64,000 nucleotides of DNA from Actinomycetota bacterium. Its GTDB lineage: Bacteria; Actinomycetota; Thermoleophilia; RBG-16-64-13. This document shows positions 19,183 through 26,903 of the stretch, in pieces. Both the position numbers and the translations under genes were made by a program. The stretch spans positions 1 to 64,000 of the forward strand of contig JADQBG010000015.1 of NCBI GenBank assembly GCA_016278725.1, read 5' to 3'. How positions within the stretch are numbered: the stretch's first letter is position 1; each line of letters begins with the position of its first letter. The notes below the pieces were generated by a model. The model was not told the DNA's origin. It did not search any database and was given only the letters and a program-made list of their open reading frames with translations.

Positions 19183-19683
19183 GTGCGCCTGAACTTGTCG
19201 AACAACACCTATCGCTGGGTAGCCCGCCTCTATGTCCTGGCGGCCGTGCTCTACGTGCTCCTCGGGTTCACATTGATCGCGAACGCCTACGCCCGGGGCC
19301 AGGAAGTAAACCCGATGATTCCCGTCCCGTCGGAGTACACCGACGTTCCGACCGGCAGCGACGACGAGGCGGTGGAGGCTTACTACGACTACCTCAACTA
19401 CCGGCATCTCGACGAACTCAACCAGACTTACCTGTTCGATCCCCTCGGCATCACAACGATATACGGCATCCTCGGGGGCATCCTCGTCATCTCTTACTTC
19501 TTCGCCTTCGCGTGGCATGCGCGCATGAGCCGGGGCGACCTCTATCCCGTCGAGGTCTTCAACGGCTATTTGTCGGAGCGCGGGGGCCCCGTGGACCCGT
19601 TCAACTGGGCGGTGTACGCAATCCTGATCGCCTACATGGTGTACTACACCGTTGTCCATCTGATCTTCGGCCAGTACTACTAG
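19183..19683 (+). CDS. Three-helix membrane protein of the oxidase cluster, unknown function
   Basis: A 166-residue protein with helices at about residues 12-33, 87-109 and 143-161, and a polar, acidic loop between the first two (SEYTDVPTGSDDEAVEAYYDYL). It starts at GTG 19183 behind GGGGGG, directly after the preceding small gene. It is probably an accessory oxidase subunit by location only; I recognise no family. Confidence 0.7.
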   Translation: MRLNLSNNTYRWVARLYVLAAVLYVLLGFTLIANAYARGQEVNPMIPVPSEYTDVPTGSDDEAVEAYYDYLNYRHLDELNQTYLFDPLGITTIYGILGGILVISYFFAFAWHARMSRGDLYPVEVFNGYLSERGGPVDPFNWAVYAILIAYMVYYTVVHLIFGQYY

Positions 19684-19738
19684 GAGACAGTGAGTAATTC
19701 GGCCACCCGGCAGGCGGCCGGCGTCTCGGAGGAACGAT

Positions 19739-20131
19739 ATGGCGGAACAGAAACAGAGGGCCAGCGAACTAGAGAAGTTCGAGTCGATCGCGAGAGGCCT
19801 CGGCGGCGCCCGTTACAAGGAATACGACATCGCCCCGTTCTGCGAAATGGTCCAGACCACGGTTCCCGAGGAGCTGTGGAGCAACGTCTTCTACTCGTGG
19901 ACTTCGCTGAAGGGGCATCTCCAGGGGATGCACGGACTCGAGCGAACCGAGATGTTCGCGACGCGGGAAGAGCAGGCCGGAGCCATCTTCGTCTGTTTCT
20001 TCACCATCTGGGGTAGCGGCGATGCCCTCGCCGAGTGGCTGGAGCACGGCTACCCGATCGAGAAGATGCTGACCGGACTGGGCGTCGAGCCGGAGACCAT
20101 CGAAGTGCGGCTGATACGAGACTACTCGTAA
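19739..20131 (+). CDS. Soluble conserved protein, unknown function
   Basis: A 130-residue protein without membrane helices or signal peptide. It has two long segments rich in aromatic residues (VFYSWTSLKGHLQGMHGLER and GAIFVCFFTIWGSGDALAEWLEHGYP) and ends VEVRLIRDYS-like (PETIEVRLIRDYS). The ATG at 19739 follows a GGAGGAACG ribosome site. A compact alpha/beta fold is plausible, but I cannot name it. Its place in the oxidase operon suggests a cytoplasmic maturation or regulatory role. Confidence 0.68.
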   Translation: MAEQKQRASELEKFESIARGLGGARYKEYDIAPFCEMVQTTVPEELWSNVFYSWTSLKGHLQGMHGLERTEMFATREEQAGAIFVCFFTIWGSGDALAEWLEHGYPIEKMLTGLGVEPETIEVRLIRDYS

Positions 20132-20141
20132 GGCGGATACC

Positions 20142-20339
20142 ATGCCAGACCAACAGAACGCACCGGGATTCGAACACAGCGAGTTCTACCAGGACTCGGC
20201 ACAGGCGAGCTACGAACGGCATGACGAGCGCTACAGCCGGGCGAACCAGCTCCGTGACTGGCTGATTCTCTTTGCCATCGGCGCCGTCCACTTCATCTGG
20301 ATGCTGATCGTGTTTCTCTTCGAGCCGGGCATACGTTAG
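20142..20339 (+). CDS. Small single-helix membrane protein
   Basis: A 65-residue protein with a polar, His/Glu/Gln-rich N-terminal half and one C-terminal membrane helix (about residues 42-61, LILFAIGAVHFIWMLIVFLF). It starts at ATG 20142, 10 bases after the preceding stop. It is probably another small subunit of the respiratory cluster. No family recognised. Confidence 0.65.
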   Translation: MPDQQNAPGFEHSEFYQDSAQASYERHDERYSRANQLRDWLILFAIGAVHFIWMLIVFLFEPGIR

Positions 20340-20400
20340 GTACGGCCACCACCCGCTTCGGCGGACGGGCGCACGAAGCTAACGAAGAAAGCGGTAACCA

Positions 20401-20970
20401 ATGCTGATGTTCATAATCTACGCGATTATCGCCGTGCTCCTGGTGTTCATCGCGGCCGGGGCAGTCATCGTGGCGTCGTCATTGATTCGCCCCCACGTCC
20501 GGACCGCTGCACCACCTGCACACTCGACCTCGCGGGACCTCGTGCCCCCAGAGATGCCCCCAGGGGTGCCCTCAGGGAGAGAGACGACCAACGGCGGCCG
20601 GAACGACCCGCCGGGCGTACGAGGCACGCTGCACCGATATGTGGGCCCTGTGGAGCCTCGCCACGCCTTACTGACCGCACCGGTTAGGGTGGCCGTCGAG
20701 TTCGTCGCCGCGCTCTTCGGCTTCCCCGGTCTCGGTTGGCTGATATCCGGGAAGGTCATGACCGGGCTGTTCCTGCTCGTTGTCGGACCGTCCATCTTCT
20801 GGGGCGTCCTTCCCGCCTACCTTGTCGTCACCGAGAGGATAGTCGGCAATCCCTACCTGACAGTTCAGTACCTGCCGGTACTCGCGGTGGTGAGCGCCAC
20901 CGCGCTGGGCGTCTACCAGCTCAGGCTGTCCCGCGGGGATCAGGGGAGGCGGCTTGAAGCGGAGGGCTAA
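20401..20970 (+). CDS. Membrane protein, unknown function
   Basis: A 189-residue protein with an N-terminal helix (about residues 2-28), a Pro-rich hydrophilic stretch, and three further helices in the C-terminal half. These include the sequence VAALFGFPGLGWLISGKVMTG, which resembles the Gly-rich FPGLGWL motif of small multi-spanning proteins. It overlaps the next gene by 17 bases. The role is unknown. Confidence 0.68.
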   Translation: MLMFIIYAIIAVLLVFIAAGAVIVASSLIRPHVRTAAPPAHSTSRDLVPPEMPPGVPSGRETTNGGRNDPPGVRGTLHRYVGPVEPRHALLTAPVRVAVEFVAALFGFPGLGWLISGKVMTGLFLLVVGPSIFWGVLPAYLVVTERIVGNPYLTVQYLPVLAVVSATALGVYQLRLSRGDQGRRLEAEG

Positions 20971-21463
20971 GACCGGCATGGTAGCGGCGCTCGGCGCCGC
21001 CTTCCTCCTGGCCGGACTCCTGCCCTTCACACTGCTGGCCCTCCCGAATCCGCCCGAGTACCAGGACGCCGAGGCTATGACCGAGCGGGGAGCCTACCTC
21101 CTCGAGGGCCAGCGGCTGGTCCGACTCTACCCCCATCCCGAGAGTCTGGAAGAACTGCCCGAGGGAGCCGTCCGCGTTGGCAAGGGAATCGAGCTCCTCG
21201 TCAAGTCGCGCCGGTACGACGAGATCGACCGCTACCGCCTCCTCGAGTACGGCTCTCGGCGGGAAGTGCCCCTCGAGTCCGTCATAGACGACACCCGGAT
21301 CCTGCGCTTGGAGCCTCGGCAACCTCTGCAGCCGGGTCTCTACGAGTTCGTATCGGTGAAGGATTCGATGTATGGAGAGGAGGAGTTCTACTACTTCGAA
21401 GTGTCTGCATCTGGAGGCGGCCCAACCGATAGTGGTTCCGCCTCTCCGACGCGCTCGAGGTGA
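20954..21463 (+). CDS. Membrane-anchored or exported protein, unknown function
   Basis: A 169-residue protein with a basic N-terminus and one hydrophobic helix (about residues 9-30), then a hydrophilic, beta-rich extracytoplasmic domain (GKGIELLVKSRRYDEIDRYR, EPRQPLQPGLYEFVSVKD). It starts at TTG 20954 behind GGGGAGG (20943-20949), inside the end of the previous gene, so the two are coupled. No family recognised. Confidence 0.66.
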   Translation: MKRRAKTGMVAALGAAFLLAGLLPFTLLALPNPPEYQDAEAMTERGAYLLEGQRLVRLYPHPESLEELPEGAVRVGKGIELLVKSRRYDEIDRYRLLEYGSRREVPLESVIDDTRILRLEPRQPLQPGLYEFVSVKDSMYGEEEFYYFEVSASGGGPTDSGSASPTRSR

Positions 21464-21501
21464 TGATCTCGAGCGCCCCCGACGGCGGGGACGACTGAGC
21501 G

Positions 21502-23352
21502 TTGCCCCAGCGGCGCCGCTCACCGATCCGGACGGCCCTACTCGCCGCCTGCCTTCTCCTCGCGCTGATGCTCACGGCCGCCGGGCCGGCGCTGGCCCAT
21601 TCGGAGCTGACGGGCATCGACGTGAAGACCGAGGCCGCCGGAGGTGGAGCTCCCGCCTCCATGGTCCTCAGCCTGAGTTTCAGCGAAGCCGTCGACCCCG
21701 GCTTCGGACGCCTGGACGTGGTGGGGCCCGACGGGCGCCGGCTCGAAGTGACGGAGGTCGCGGTGACCGACGACCTGCGGCACCTGACGGCCCGAGTCGC
21801 ACCGCCGCCCCCGGCCGGGGTCTATACGATCGGCTGGTTCGTTCGCTCCCGCGACGGGGACGCCTCGAACGGCTCCTCGGAGCTGACCGTGCCGGCCCAG
21901 GGGGGGCAAACGGCCGTGCTGCCTCCCGTGAACGCCCGCGACCCCGCATGGCAGCCGCCGATGACTTGGCGGATGACCACAGTCTCGGCTTTGCTGCGCT
22001 GGCTCAATTACTTGGGCGCTGCCCTCTTCGTCGGTACCTTGCTTTTTCGACTGCTCGTCTGGCCGGCCGCTCGGAACGACGCACGCTCGACAGGGGTGGT
22101 GGCGTCCGGCGGCAGTACCGGCGAGGGCGGCCGCCGCGACGCGGCGGCCCGTGCGATGCCCGGCTTTCAGGCCCTCCTCTTTGCCGGCCTCGGGAGCATG
22201 TTCTTCGCCAATATCCTCCTGCTCCTGCTGCAGGCTTCGTTCCTGCAACTCGCCACTCTGCAACCCGTGGACAACGCCTCCCCCATCCCACTCGACCCTT
22301 CCGGGCTGCAGCGCGCACGCACGGGCAATGCGCTGGGAGAGATCTTCGGAACCTTCGCCGGCGGCGTGTGGATCGTGCGCATGGCACTGATCGCCGCACT
22401 GGCCCCACTCGTCTGGCGCCTGGCCGGCCCTCGCTCGGAGCGAAACCCGACATTGCTCTCGGCCCTGCTCGGCGGTCTCGGGTTGCTCTTGACGATCAGT
22501 CTGAGCGCCCACGCGGCATTCGTCCCCGTCACGTTTAGCCGGGCCGCGACGGCCGTCCTGATCGACTGGACGCACCTGGTGGCCATGTCGCTCTGGCTGG
22601 GAGGACTCCTCCCCCTGCTTCTGGCCCTGAGGGGAGTGGAATCGGCCGCCGGCGGGCCGAACGAGTCCGGCCCGCGTCTCCTGAACCGCTTCTCTGCGCT
22701 GGCCTTGGGATCGGTGGCTTACCTGGCTCTCTCGGGCCTCGCCTCTTCTTACTTCCAGGTCGGCGATCCCAGTCTGCTCGTTCGCACGGTATACGGGGTG
22801 ACGCTGAGCGTGAAGCTGGCCCTGGTCGCCGTCCTGGTCGCGCTGGGCGCGCTCAACCGTTTCGTCCTCATCCCCCGCGTCCGGGAGACCCGCCTCGCGG
22901 GCGGGTTCTCGAGGAGCCTGCCGGTCGAGATCGGTTTCGGGCTACTGCTCCTCTTCTCGGTGGCGATGCTCGCCAGCCAGGGCGCAGCCGCCACGGCGTG
23001 GCCGGCCCACCGGGCCCTTGGCCTCGCTGAACAGAGCCGAGTCGGGGACACAGCATTCCTACTGCGGATCGCTCCGGGAGAAACGGGCACCAACGCCGTG
23101 GCGATCGACGTAACCGACCAACGAGCCGGAGCTTGGCGAACGGAGGGTGTCGCCGTGATCAGCCTGCTGGGCTCCCAGGGAACCGAGTGGGCCACCGAGC
23201 GCCTGACCTTCGCGAACACTCTGACCGAGCGTTTCCTCGTGCCGGGCGCGGTCTTGCTCGAGATCCAGTCCGGCGACTTTCGCGTACGGCTGGAGCGGCC
23301 GGGGTATGAGCCGATAGTCGCCGAGTTTGGCGCGCGCCTCAGGGATCCTTGA
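21502..23352 (+). CDS. CopC-CopD fusion, copper resistance/uptake protein
   Basis: A 616-residue protein. A signal peptide (about residues 1-32) ends in ALA, leaving His33 as the first mature residue; an N-terminal His is the classic Cu(II) ligand of CopC. The CopC domain (33-135) is followed by a CopD domain with about eight helices (GGLLPLLLALRG, HLVAMSLWLGG). The family imports or stores periplasmic copper. The TTG start at 21502 is preferred because the arginine-rich signal-peptide n-region begins there. It sits between the oxidase and nuo genes, consistent with copper supply to the oxidase. Confidence 0.9.
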   Translation: MPQRRRSPIRTALLAACLLLALMLTAAGPALAHSELTGIDVKTEAAGGGAPASMVLSLSFSEAVDPGFGRLDVVGPDGRRLEVTEVAVTDDLRHLTARVAPPPPAGVYTIGWFVRSRDGDASNGSSELTVPAQGGQTAVLPPVNARDPAWQPPMTWRMTTVSALLRWLNYLGAALFVGTLLFRLLVWPAARNDARSTGVVASGGSTGEGGRRDAAARAMPGFQALLFAGLGSMFFANILLLLLQASFLQLATLQPVDNASPIPLDPSGLQRARTGNALGEIFGTFAGGVWIVRMALIAALAPLVWRLAGPRSERNPTLLSALLGGLGLLLTISLSAHAAFVPVTFSRAATAVLIDWTHLVAMSLWLGGLLPLLLALRGVESAAGGPNESGPRLLNRFSALALGSVAYLALSGLASSYFQVGDPSLLVRTVYGVTLSVKLALVAVLVALGALNRFVLIPRVRETRLAGGFSRSLPVEIGFGLLLLFSVAMLASQGAAATAWPAHRALGLAEQSRVGDTAFLLRIAPGETGTNAVAIDVTDQRAGAWRTEGVAVISLLGSQGTEWATERLTFANTLTERFLVPGAVLLEIQSGDFRVRLERPGYEPIVAEFGARLRDP

Positions 23353-23426
23353 GGCGCCGGGGCCGGCGACGGAGGCGGGCATCGTAGACGGGAACTGAAA
23401 ACCGAGCGGGAGGTGGCTGCGGACAC

Positions 23427-24365
23427 GTGGCCGGCGAATCGAAGAAATCTGTCATAGCCGCTTTGATAGGCAACGCACTGATCGCCGCCACCAAGTTTAC
23501 GGCGGCCGTCTTCACCGGCAGTTCGGCCATGCTCGCCGAAGCCATCCATTCCACGTCCGACACCGGTAACCAAGTCCTGCTGCTCCTGGGCCTCCGGCAG
23601 AGCAAGAAGCCGGCCGACCGGATGCACCCTTTCGGGCACGGAAAAGAAATCTACTTCTGGAGCCTCATCGTCGCCGTCAGCCTCTTCGGCATCGGCGGCG
23701 GCATCTCCGTCTACGAGGGCATTCTGGCCGTATCGAACCCGCACCCAGTGGAGAGCGCCTTCTGGAACTACATCGTCCTGGGCCTCGCCCTGATCTTCGA
23801 GATGGGTTCCTTCACGATCGCCGCCCGCGAGTTCTGGAAGTACAAAGGCGACCGCGGGCTCCTGGAGGCCGTCCATCAGGGCAAGGACCCGACCTTCTTC
23901 GTCGTCCTCTTCGAGGACACGGCAGCCATCATCGGCATCCTCGTGGCGGCGGCCGGCATCTACCTGGCCGGTGCCCTGGACATGCCGGTCTTCGACGCCG
24001 CCGCCTCCATCGTCATCGGCGTGATCCTCTGCATTGTGGCCCTATGGCTCGCTTGGGAGAGCAAGGGCCTCCTCGTGGGCGAGAGCGCCGACGAGAGCAT
24101 GGTCAAACGGGTGGATGCGATTGCCACGGAAGACCCCGCCGTCGAACACGCCACGAAGGTCCTGACGATGCACGTGGGGCCCGATGACATCCTCGTCACG
24201 ATGGACCTGCAGTTCTTCGAGGACCTCAGTGCCGAGGACCTCCACGACTCGGTCGAGCGCATCGAAAAGCGCGTGCGGAAGGAGTATCCGGCTGTAACGA
24301 ACATGTTCATCGAGATCGAGTCGTTCGCCCGGCGGCGCGGTGATAGGGGGGCCGCCGCCGAATGA
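23427..24365 (+). CDS. Cation diffusion facilitator (CDF) metal transporter
   Basis: A 312-residue CDF protein with six helices and a C-terminal cytoplasmic domain. Conserved metal-site residues are seen in LAEAIHSTSDTGNQ (helix 2, H-x3-D) and in FFVVLFEDTAAIIG (helix 5, where the typical His is replaced by Glu). It exports a divalent metal such as Zn2+, Fe2+ or Mn2+ in exchange for protons. It starts at GTG 23427, and its stop overlaps the nuoA ATG (ATGA), linking metal export with the nuo operon. Confidence 0.9.
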   Translation: MAGESKKSVIAALIGNALIAATKFTAAVFTGSSAMLAEAIHSTSDTGNQVLLLLGLRQSKKPADRMHPFGHGKEIYFWSLIVAVSLFGIGGGISVYEGILAVSNPHPVESAFWNYIVLGLALIFEMGSFTIAAREFWKYKGDRGLLEAVHQGKDPTFFVVLFEDTAAIIGILVAAAGIYLAGALDMPVFDAAASIVIGVILCIVALWLAWESKGLLVGESADESMVKRVDAIATEDPAVEHATKVLTMHVGPDDILVTMDLQFFEDLSAEDLHDSVERIEKRVRKEYPAVTNMFIEIESFARRRGDRGAAAE

Positions 24366-24679
24366 TCGTCGACCACTACGCCCTCGTCGGCCTCCTCGCC
24401 CTGATCGGGACGGGCCTCTCGCTCCTTATCGCCGCCGTTTACCGACCGGACGTGCCCGTCGTCCCGGTCCCGGCCGCGTGGGCTTCCTACCGCTTCGGAT
24501 TCCCCGTCTACGCCTTGATCTTCCTGTCTTTCGACATGGAGATGATCTTCATGTACCCCTGGGCCGTCGTCTTCGCCGACCTCGGGCTCGAGGCCTTCCT
24601 GGACATGCTCGTCTTCATCGCCATCCTCTCGGCGGGCATCACCTACGCCTGGAAGATGGGAGGTCTGCGATGGGAGTGA
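24362..24679 (+). CDS. nuoA: Complex I subunit NuoA, divergent
   Basis: A 105-residue three-helix protein. The helix-2 signature FLSFDMEMIFMYPWAVVF (residues 54-71) matches the NuoA motif F-x-FDxE-x-FLYPWA. However, the usual loop between helices 1 and 2, which carries YECG and helps line the quinone site, is shortened to a Val/Pro-rich stretch (residues 28-45) with no Cys or acidic residue. It overlaps the CDF gene by four bases. No nuoB, C or D follows as in standard operons. Confidence 0.85.
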   Translation: MIVDHYALVGLLALIGTGLSLLIAAVYRPDVPVVPVPAAWASYRFGFPVYALIFLSFDMEMIFMYPWAVVFADLGLEAFLDMLVFIAILSAGITYAWKMGGLRWE

Positions 24680-24749
24680 TCCCGCCCACACGACCCGATT
24701 TGGTTCCTCGTTACCCCTCCGTTCCGGGGCCGACAGTCGGGGAGGGCCC

Positions 24750-25655
24750 GTGGAGCTAACCCTGAGAGCCCTCGGCGTCCTCGCCGCCCTCGGGCTGGCC
24801 GCCTTACTGACCCACTTCTTCGAGCCCGCCGCGCTGTCCGACGCGCAGGAGCGAGGACCGGCCGCACCGGCCGGCCCCCGCGCACCGGCCGAGTTGGCGT
24901 CCAACCCCGACCGCTGGATGCATCCCGCCGGGCCGGTGATGGCCCTCCTCGGCGTGCTCTTCGCGCTGGTCGTCATCCCCTTCGGGCCCGACCTCGTCCC
25001 CAGCGACCTCGGCATCGGGGTCTTCTACTTCATCGTCGTCGTGGACTTTGTCGTCCTCGGCCTCTCGCTTGGCGGTTGGGGGGCCAACACCCGGAATTCC
25101 GTGGACGTCTACTATCGGGCGACCGCACAGCTGGTGGCATACGTCGTGCCTCTTGGCCTCGCCTACATCGGGGCGATCATGATGGCCCGCTCGCTCTCGA
25201 CGGTGAGCATCGTGGAGGCCCAGGCGGGCATGTGGTTCATCGTGCTGCAGCCTGTGGGATTCGCGCTCTACCTGGTCACCGGCCTCATGCAGGCGTACCG
25301 GCCCCCCTTCGTGGAGCCCTTCGCCGCCTTCATCGATCACGGCGTCTACGGTGCTTCCTTCCCGTGGCAGGCTCTCCTCTGGCGGCTCGCCCTATCCTCC
25401 CTGATGTTCCTGATCGCGGCGATGGGGGCGGTCCTCTACCTGGGCGGGTGGAGAGGGCCCCTGCTGCCCGGCCCCGTTTGGATGCTGCTAAAGACCTTCG
25501 CGCTGATGGCCGTCATGGTCTGGGGCGGCAGCCGGGCTCCGCTCCTGACCACCGGGCGCATGCTCGAGCTCTCCTGGAAAGTGCTGACGCCGGTCGGGCT
25601 GGTGAACGTCCTCTTGGTGGGAGCCCTCATCCTCCTGGGGGTGGGCCCGTCGTGA
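24750..25655 (+). CDS. nuoH: Complex I subunit NuoH, divergent
   Basis: A 301-residue protein with about eight helices. GWGANTRNSVDVYYRATAQL (109-128) matches the NuoH family, but key quinone-site and E-channel features are altered. The first loop (ERR..GPNRVGP..QP.AD.. in normal NuoH) is an Ala/Pro-rich stretch (25-55). The helix motif SYE-IPLGL reads AYV-VPLGL (130-137), losing the Glu. The PFDLPEAE loop reads PFVEPFAAF (186-194). The fold is kept and the quinone chemistry probably is not. GTG 24750 follows GGGGAGGG. Confidence 0.85.
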   Translation: MELTLRALGVLAALGLAALLTHFFEPAALSDAQERGPAAPAGPRAPAELASNPDRWMHPAGPVMALLGVLFALVVIPFGPDLVPSDLGIGVFYFIVVVDFVVLGLSLGGWGANTRNSVDVYYRATAQLVAYVVPLGLAYIGAIMMARSLSTVSIVEAQAGMWFIVLQPVGFALYLVTGLMQAYRPPFVEPFAAFIDHGVYGASFPWQALLWRLALSSLMFLIAAMGAVLYLGGWRGPLLPGPVWMLLKTFALMAVMVWGGSRAPLLTTGRMLELSWKVLTPVGLVNVLLVGALILLGVGPS

Positions 25656-26587
25656 GCTTCGCCGAAGTCGCCGAATGGTTCGCTTTCGCGATCCTGGCCG
25701 TCATCAGCGTGGCCGGCGCCCTGGGGATGGCGACCACCATGAGCATGTTCCGCAGCGGTATCTTCCTGATGGCCTCGTTCATTGGGGTGGCGGGGCTCTT
25801 CGTGCTGCTGTCGGCCGACCTGCTGGGCCTCCTCCAGGTGATGATGTACATCGGCGGCATGCTCGTGATGATTCTCTTCATGGTGCTCTTCAGCCACGAC
25901 CCGGGCGGCAGCATGATGGCCGAAATGGACATGTCTCTCATCGAGCGCTTCTTCAGCCTGGGCCTTTCATCACCTCCCGACGAGGGCATGGAGCACGGGG
26001 ACGGCATGGACATGGGCGGCTCGGGCGGGCACGAGGGCATGGAGCACGAGGGCATGGAGCACGGGGACGGCATGGACATGGGCGGCTCGGGCGGGCACGA
26101 GGGCATGGACATGGGCGGCATGGACATGTCCATGACCACGCCGGTCAAGCGCTGGGCCGCAGCCCTCTCCCTGGTCCTGGGCGGAGGCCTCGTGGCGCTG
26201 CTCCTGCTTCGCCCCGCCTGGCCCACCACGGACGCCACACCCTCTCCCGAATCCGCCCGCATGATCGGCGAACTCCTGATGAGCAAGTACATGATGGCCT
26301 TCGAGAGCGCCGGCCTGTTGATCCTGATCGGGATATTCGGCGCCGTCCTGGTCGCGCGCCCGGGCGCCTACCCCGATCGTGACGCCCGGGATGCTTACGT
26401 CACGGCGGATCTCCCACCCGCCCCCATCGAGGAGGGCCGCCCACCGTCGGCAGACGCGCCCGTGCCCCCCGAGGCCCTCGAGGAAGTGACCGTCAACGAG
26501 GCGCACCGGGACAAGGCCGGCGGCCCGCCGTCCCTGAACGGCCCCGCCGGTCATGCCGCGTCGCAGAGCGCAGAAGGGGACAACTGA
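25652..26587 (+). CDS. nuoJ: Complex I subunit NuoJ with Met/His/Gly-rich insert
   Basis: A 311-residue protein; typical NuoJ is about 165-190. The N-terminal four helices keep the family motif GLLQVMMYIGGMLVMILFMVLF. A polar insert after the third or fourth helix (about residues 95-170) contains two copies of a 22-residue Met/His/Gly/Asp unit. Then comes a helix, a second helix and a Pro/Ala-rich tail. It begins GTG 25652, overlapping the nuoH stop (GTGA). The insert looks like a soft-metal (Cu+/Ag+) binding region, which is inference. Confidence 0.85.
   Translation: MSFAEVAEWFAFAILAVISVAGALGMATTMSMFRSGIFLMASFIGVAGLFVLLSADLLGLLQVMMYIGGMLVMILFMVLFSHDPGGSMMAEMDMSLIERFFSLGLSSPPDEGMEHGDGMDMGGSGGHEGMEHEGMEHGDGMDMGGSGGHEGMDMGGMDMSMTTPVKRWAAALSLVLGGGLVALLLLRPAWPTTDATPSPESARMIGELLMSKYMMAFESAGLLILIGIFGAVLVARPGAYPDRDARDAYVTADLPPAPIEEGRPPSADAPVPPEALEEVTVNEAHRDKAGGPPSLNGPAGHAASQSAEGDN
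25982..26113 (+). repeat. 66-bp tandem repeat, two copies, inside nuoJ
   Basis: Copies at 25982-26047 and 26048-26113 are nearly identical and in frame. Each encodes 22 residues beginning EGMEHGDGMDMGGSGGHEGM; the second ends DM instead of EH. A third, partial continuation (GGMDMSM) follows. The very low divergence suggests recent duplication. The encoded unit is rich in Met, His and Asp/Glu. Confidence 0.9.
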
Positions 26588-26898
26588 TGGCGGTGCCCCT
26601 CACCGCCTACCTGATCGTCGGCGCCCTGCTCTTCGGCATCGGCGTGTACGCCGTCATCGCCCAGCGCTCGGCCGTGATGATCTTGATGGGTATCGAGGTG
26701 CTCCTGAACGCGATCGGCCTCAACCTCATCGCCTTCTGGCGGTTCGTCAACCCGGAGGACTACTCCGCCCAGATCTTCACCATCCTCATCGTCACGATCG
26801 GGGCCGTGGAGATGGGCATCGGTCTCGGCATCATGATGCTCCTCTACCGCAACCGCGGAACCGTGCAGGTGGACCAGTACGACTCGCTGAAAGGCTAG
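26587..26898 (+). CDS. nuoK: Complex I subunit NuoK
   Basis: A 103-residue three-helix protein, the usual NuoK size. The two conserved membrane glutamates of the proton path are present: Glu37 (MGIEVLLNAIGLN) and Glu75 (IGAVEMGIGLGIMM). The start ATG overlaps the nuoJ stop by one base. It is a subunit of the antiporter-like membrane arm. Confidence 0.92.
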   Translation: MAVPLTAYLIVGALLFGIGVYAVIAQRSAVMILMGIEVLLNAIGLNLIAFWRFVNPEDYSAQIFTILIVTIGAVEMGIGLGIMMLLYRNRGTVQVDQYDSLKG

Positions 26899-26903
26899 GA
26901 GAC

